A stretch of 64,000 nt of DNA, taken from NCBI RefSeq assembly GCF_002327105.1, contig NZ_CP023406.1:2170001-2234000 (forward strand), read 5' to 3'. Under the pieces are notes generated by a model, which saw only the letters and a list, made by a program, of their open reading frames with translations, did not search any database and had not been told where the DNA came from. Positions 62,744 through 64,000 of the stretch are shown here, piece after piece. How positions within the stretch are numbered: the stretch's first letter is position 1; every line of letters starts with the position of its first letter. Both the position numbers and the translations under genes were made by a program. This DNA is from Luteimonas chenhongjianii. Its GTDB lineage: Bacteria > Pseudomonadota > Gammaproteobacteria > Xanthomonadales > Xanthomonadaceae.

Positions 62744-63973
62744 TCACATGCCGAGCAGCATGCGGTGCGGGTTTTCCAGCTGGTTCTTGATGTCGACCAG
62801 GAACAGCACCGCATCCTTGCCGTCGATGATGCGGTGGTCGTAGGACAGCGCGATGTACATCATCGGCGCGGCGACGATCTGGCCGTTCTCGACGATCGGA
62901 CGTTCCTTGATCGAATGCATGCCGAGGATCGCCGACTGCGGCGGGTTGACGATCGGCGTGGACATCAGCGAGCCGAAGGTGCCGCCGTTGGTGATCGTGA
63001 ACGTGCCGCCCTGGAGGTCGTCGAGGCCGAGCTTGCCGTCGCGCGCCTTCTTGGCGTAGTCGGCGATGCCCTGTTCGATCTCGGCGAAGCCCTGACGCTC
63101 GACATTGCGCAGCACCGGCGTCACCAGGCCACGATCGGTGGAGATCGCGACCGAGATGTCCGCGTAGCCGTGATAGATGATGTCGTCACCGTCGACCGAG
63201 GCGTTGACCACCGGGTACTTGGCCAGCGCGTTGGCGGCGGCCTTGGCGAAGAAGCTCATGAAGCCGAGCTTGATGCCGTGGTCCTTCTGGAACTGCTCGC
63301 CGAGTTCCTTGCGCAGCGCCATCACCTTGCCCAGGTTGACCTCGTTGAACGAGGTCAGCATCGCGATCGATTCCTTCGACTGCATCAGGCGCGCGGCGAT
63401 CGTCTTGCGGATGCGGGTCATCGGCACGCGCTCTTCGGGACGCGCACCGCCGGACACGCCCGGGGTCTTGCCCGAGGCGTAGTTGATCAGGTCTTCCTTG
63501 GTCACCGCGCCACGGCGGCCCGTGCCTTCGACCTGCGAGGCATCGATGCCCTTGGTCTCGGCGGTGAAGCGCGCGCCCGGCGGCAGCGCGTCATTCCTGC
63601 CCGACGACTGCGGCTTGGACGCCGCAGCCTTGGCATCGGCCTTGCCGGCATCCGGCTTCGGCTGCACGGTCTCGGCACCGGCGGCAGGCGCCGACGCCTT
63701 TGCACCGGCTTCGGCGGTCGGCGCTTCTGCAGCGGCGCCTTCCTCGATGATGGCGATGACCTGCGCGCTGTTGACCGTCGCGCCTTCTTCGAACTTGATC
63801 TCCTTCAGCACGCCGTCAACCGTCGACGGCACTTCGAGGACGACCTTGTCGGTCTCCAGGTCGACGAGGTTCTCGTCGCGCTTGACCGCATCGCCGGCCT
63901 TCTTGTGCCAGGTGGCGATGGTCGCGTCGGAAACGGATTCGGGCAGGACCGGGACTTTGATTTCAGTGGCCAT
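62744..63973 (-). CDS. sucB: Dihydrolipoyllysine-residue succinyltransferase (E2 of 2-oxoglutarate dehydrogenase)
   Basis: This is a 409-residue TCA-cycle enzyme. One lipoyl domain (residues 1-77, Lys43 in [13 protein letters not shown]) is followed by an Ala/Pro-rich linker. The peripheral-subunit-binding domain (about 115-155) and the acyltransferase core, with [15 protein letters not shown] carrying the catalytic His, come next. [19 protein letters not shown] identifies SucB rather than AceF. ATG 63973 has AGGAAG upstream and the gene is complete within the window. Confidence 0.97.
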   Translation of the reverse strand: MATEIKVPVLPESVSDATIATWHKKAGDAVKRDENLVDLETDKVVLEVPSTVDGVLKEIKFEEGATVNSAQVIAIIEEGAAAEAPTAEAGAKASAPAAGAETVQPKPDAGKADAKAAASKPQSSGRNDALPPGARFTAETKGIDASQVEGTGRRGAVTKEDLINYASGKTPGVSGGARPEERVPMTRIRKTIAARLMQSKESIAMLTSFNEVNLGKVMALRKELGEQFQKDHGIKLGFMSFFAKAAANALAKYPVVNASVDGDDIIYHGYADISVAISTDRGLVTPVLRNVERQGFAEIEQGIADYAKKARDGKLGLDDLQGGTFTITNGGTFGSLMSTPIVNPPQSAILGMHSIKERPIVENGQIVAAPMMYIALSYDHRIIDGKDAVLFLVDIKNQLENPHRMLLGM

Positions 63974-64000
63974 GTGGCTTCCTGGGAAAAGCGTGGAATG

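Overview
This GC-rich window carries chromosomal housekeeping genes in an order and with gene content typical of the Xanthomonadaceae (Lysobacter/Luteimonas-like). Support for that placement comes from the LexA2-type repressor heading imuA-imuB-dnaE2, a GyrA with a natural Gln at the Ser83-equivalent position, an Oar-type TonB-dependent receptor, and a complete Entner-Doudoroff operon. The species assignment is inference. No rRNA, tRNA, CRISPR array, phage or insertion sequence was recognised.

Layout. 1-8.7 kb: a truncated acyltransferase-like gene (COG3146/DUF482), trxB, ald with an intrinsic terminator inside its leader, ftsK, lolA, a decayed ChaN-like gene, rarA and a small DUF4124 protein. 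8.8-15.2 kb: a small membrane protein on the minus strand, then the SOS mutagenesis cassette lexA2-imuA-imuB-dnaE2 behind a near-perfect TGTACA..TGTACA operator. 15.4-19.7 kb: scpA-scpB-rluB on the minus strand with a divergent YciI-like gene. 19.8-32.5 kb: a carbohydrate locus with a LacI-family regulator, an Oar-like outer-membrane receptor, a lipoprotein of the GH144/'glycoamylase' type, a lipid-anchored sugar-binding protein, two permeases and a 1085-residue (alpha/alpha)6 glycosidase-like lipoprotein. 32.5-36 kb: a degenerate stretch with an apparent GH3 relic, then a small ORF coupled to a DUF1800/DUF1501 pair. 36-41.9 kb: zwf-glk-pgl-edd-eda on the minus strand with overlapping genes. 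42.2 kb: an MsmK/UgpC-type ATPase, probably the missing ATPase of the transporter 14 kb away. 43.6-53.2 kb: smc, zipA, a FosX-like gene, ligA, epmA, mtnA. 53.7-64 kb: gyrA, peroxiredoxin, Hsp20, a CbpA-like J-protein, a PilH-like response regulator, acuI/yhdH, a LOG-family protein, lpdA and sucB.

How the parts may work together. The 20-43 kb region reads as a glucose-polymer scavenging module: uptake across the outer membrane, hydrolysis by lipoproteins, ABC import with a separately encoded ATPase, then glucokinase and the Entner-Doudoroff enzymes. Three similar LacI-type sites (consensus G.AA.CG.TT.C) lie before the regulator, the GH144-like gene and the ATPase gene, which suggests one small regulon. 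Other notable features are the operator overlapping the lexA2 start codon, ligA and mtnA whose TACAAT boxes lie six bases from the ATG (probably leaderless), and low-complexity tails on RluB (Gly/Pro/Arg) and ScpB (Asp/Thr).
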